Positions 61,463-64,000 of a stretch of DNA of 64,000 bases are shown here, piece by piece (within the stretch, counting starts at the first letter, position 1; the number at the start of each line of letters is the position of its first letter). The position numbers were made by a program, and so were the translations under genes. The notes under the pieces are model-generated. The model was not told the origin of the DNA, did no database searches, and saw nothing but the letters and a program-made list of their open reading frames with translations. The DNA is from Vigna angularis (lineage: Eukaryota > Streptophyta > Magnoliopsida > Fabales > Fabaceae), in contig NC_068975.1 of NCBI RefSeq assembly GCF_016808095.1, positions 21,769,501 through 21,833,500 of the forward strand, given 5' to 3'.

Positions 61463-61746
61463 ATGACACTCAATTTCGTCTGGATCGTTTAATAAATTTA
61501 CTTTCATAAAAAAAAAAAAAAAATATTGCCTCGTTCATTTCATCTGTAGCGTTGGTACACCCTCCGCGAGGTTGTCACACTTCATTTCTTTCAATTTTGT
61601 TTGTTTGTTTTATTCTCTGTTTGTTTCTTGTTTATCTTGAAACCCAGACGAAATTAGTATTTCTATCTTTACTTATCTTTTACTCTGATAATATGAAAAC
61701 TTTGTTTATCATATGATCTAGTAAAATCTAAGTAAAGAGGGGCAGC
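61463..61746 (+). mobile_element. LTR-start-like piece and 3' internal end with PPT
   Basis: ATGACACTCAATTTCGTCTG resembles the LTR start of a second subfamily, followed by a poly-A run. Unrelated T-rich sequence follows up to AAAGAGGGGCAGC (61734-61746), a polypurine tract, directly before the next LTR. No coding content. Confidence 0.65.
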
Positions 61747-64000
61747 TGTCAACACTCAATTTCGTCCGGGTTGTTTAAATAAAATTTATTTTCACCAACA
61801 AAAGGAATAAATATCAAAAATACAAAAAAAAGGGGTATATAATAACAAAAATTAGAAAAAAAAAATCATAATAATAAATAAAAAAAAAGGGGGATCAGAC
61901 GTTCGTCCTCTATGAGGCCGTTCGTCCAAACAGTTGCTGTGGGCGCTCGTCCGAATAGTGAGCGTTCGTCCTTCCCCGATGTTCGTCCAAAATGTTCAAC
62001 CGTTCGTTCTTTCCCACTGTTACTGTGGCCGCTCGTCTAAACAGTGGTCGTTCGTCCTCACACACTGTTTCTGCGACCGTTCGCCCAGAATCGACTGCTT
62101 GAGCGTTCGGTATTCCACTATTTGGCCGTTCGGCCATGTGTTAATTTGGGACGTTCGTCCTTTGTTTCGAAGCGCTCGTCCTCGCCTTTATGCGAACGTT
62201 CGTTTCAACCCGTTCGTCCTTCCCTTTGTGGACGTTCGTCCAAACTGTTCAACCGTTCGTCCACTTTTGGTTTGGCCGCTCGTCCGAACAGTAACCGTTC
62301 GTCCACTTTTGGTTTGGCCGCTCGTCCGAACAGTAACCGTTCGTCCTCGCTTCTCAACGTTCGGTCTCTACTTTTTGAACGTTCGTCCTTTGCATTATTC
62401 GACCGTTCGTTCTAGATCATCACAGACGCGGTCTCATGGACGTTCGGCAATCATATGATCGTGCGTCATATAACGTTCGTCCTCCATGTGCGTTCGGTTT
62501 CACTTTTTCTACTGTTTGCGTTCGGCTTTGTTTCGGTTGTTTTTTTTTGAACGTTCGGTATGGGCGTTCGTTCTTTGTTGTTAACGGTCGTTCGTTTTGG
62601 TGGCACTCCCGTATTTGGCCGAGCGTCCAATAGTTGGTGGCTGCATTTTAAATTTGTCTGAGCTTTCCAGCCTCAGCTGTCTGCCATTAACGTCTGTGAA
62701 GCCACTCACTGTATGGGTTTCGGGAATTAATAAAGGAGGAATCAGAATCATTTCGCTGGCACCTGAATCTGCCTCCCACTTACCTTCAACACCTTGGCTT
62801 CCACTCAACACCAAGGCAGCAGGGCAACTGTTGGAGGCACATGGTAAAACAAACACGCAGCCAGTCGAAAAACCACTCAGAGTATGGGTGAGGAGAATCA
62901 ATCTGCTGGAGGTCCACCTGAGTTTGTCTCCCACGAGTGCCCATCTGGCTCTTCGGTGCTGATTCTGTATGGCCTCTGAAATGCAGGCAACAGGGGGGCT
63001 CCCACTGACCTTCGACACTCACTGACTAACTCCCAACCGAACTCCTCTGATCACCTCACCAAACGAGACTCAACCTTCAGCATGATCATCATCATCACCC
63101 CCATCTTCATCACCCTCTCCATCTAACCCAACACTACAGTGGCGATCACCGCATACCATCACCCATCCTCTTCCCTCTCCACACTTATCATCCTCACAAA
63201 AAGCCAGACAGAATCTCCAGCATCCTCACCTCTGCACATTCACCCATTGCCATCGGCCACCATAGCAACTCCTTCCCCTCATCACTTCACGACCATCACT
63301 CAGAAACCGATCCCCTGACCAAACCGAATTCCACCACCAACATCATTATCCCTTCACGGCACAACCCTTCATCCAGCTTCACCCACTGTCACAGCCGCCC
63401 ACTGACTTCACGGGGTCACCCCATAATCACACGACCAACACTCACTACACCTATCATTTTCCCATCTTCCATTCACGCATCCGGACCCTCCCCGGCAACG
63501 GTGCTATGTGATGCAGAAATCAGAGACGTATGCTGGAAGGGAGGAGTTTTGAAAAGAGGGGACGAGACTGAAGCAAGGAGGACTGGAAGTGAAGTTGCTG
63601 GAGAGTAAATACAAGCGAAAATGAAAACCAGAGGCTACTGGACCAGGGTTTGTTGAAGCTGAAACCGAAAAGGAAAATAAAAGGATAGCTTCAAGAGAGA
63701 GAGGAAACCACTGGGGAAGCTACCGGAGAGAGAAGGACACTTGAAGAAGGCCACGGAAAGCGGAAGAAATAGAAGGAGGCTTCAAGAGGTGTGTGTTTAA
63801 ATTGATTGTATTCATTGTTGTTAGGCATCTCTGAAATACGTAAATCTATTTAGCTATGATTTTGAAATGCATGTCAAAGATCATCTTGTGTGTTGATGTT
63901 ACTGTGAATTATAATGCTGCACTGAGTTCATGTTATCTTTCCCATGCCCTTTTCTCTATCTGAATTTGGAAGATTCATGCATAATCCACCAATTCACTGT
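61747..64000 (+). mobile_element. Third LTR copy (cut by window end)
   Basis: It matches 51069-53322 at offset 10678 with one or two visible differences (near 61865). It lies after a PPT, so it is the 3' LTR of the composite. The remaining ~2.8 kb and the right target site are outside the window. Confidence 0.93.

Larger units (their letters stand above)
51069..64000 (+). mobile_element. Rearranged Ogre/Tat-type Ty3 retrotransposon (cut by window end)
   Basis: Order: LTR 51069-56152, PBS, ORF1 remnant, gag remnant to 59703, LTR 3' part 59704-61440, PBS stub 61443-61460, a short LTR-start-like piece with PPT (61463-61746), then LTR 61747 to the window end. Ogre/Tat identity rests on the 5-kb LTR, the tRNA-Arg PBS, an extra ORF before gag, and the gag sequence. 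Protease, RT and integrase are missing. LTR pieces are nearly identical between copies, so the rearrangement is recent. It is inserted in a chromovirus LTR. Confidence 0.88.

Overview
The window is nuclear DNA of a dicot plant, most probably a legume. It holds introns, a phosphoinositide-phosphatase gene, chromodomain Ty3/gypsy elements primed by initiator tRNA-Met, and Ogre/Tat-type elements primed by tRNA-Arg with 5-kb LTRs. The legume call is inference. Almost all of the 64 kb is nested LTR retrotransposon sequence, as in gene-poor or pericentromeric plant DNA. No prokaryotic feature is present. All boundaries and identities were read by eye.

Layout. 1-8222: a young chromovirus (Tekay/Del-like) on the minus strand with an open 1518-codon polyprotein, inserted in the last visible exon of a SAC-domain phosphatase gene. 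8223-11789: seven minus-strand exons of that gene, without its N-terminal half and with one nonsense codon. 12332-15306: solo LTR with TSD AGTGG. 15312-19307: old remnants. 19313-29063: very young complete element (LTRs 3251 bp each, TSD CTCTA) with a chimeric LTR, a gag stub, no pol, and an antisense WUSCHEL-type homeobox gene with its own TATA box and introns. 29069-31187: a 190-bp tandem repeat, two exon-like fragments and a GC-rich minisatellite. 31262-34419: partial Ogre-like LTR, an unnamed repeat also present at 17.85-18.43 kb, and a copia RT fragment. 34420-40475: truncated, frameshifted chromovirus. 40590-51068: four more LTRs in AT-rich DNA, one a solo LTR with TSD TATTA. 51069-64000: a rearranged Ogre/Tat-type element (LTR, tRNA-Arg PBS, ORF1 and gag remnants, truncated LTR, PBS stub, PPT, LTR).

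Relationships. The intact polyprotein at 523-5079 is the only visible source of proteins that could mobilise the other chromovirus-type elements. The 19.3-29.1 kb element keeps the parts needed in cis (LTRs, PBS, PPT) but no pol, so it looks non-autonomous. Its near-identical LTRs and open homeobox gene show that a regulatory gene moved recently as retrotransposon cargo. This is the most striking item in the window. Other notable items are the chimeric LTR, CGTTCG-type words saturating several unrelated LTRs, conserved LTR hairpins, and a ~150-bp segment shared by an Ogre-type ORF1 and two chromovirus LTRs.
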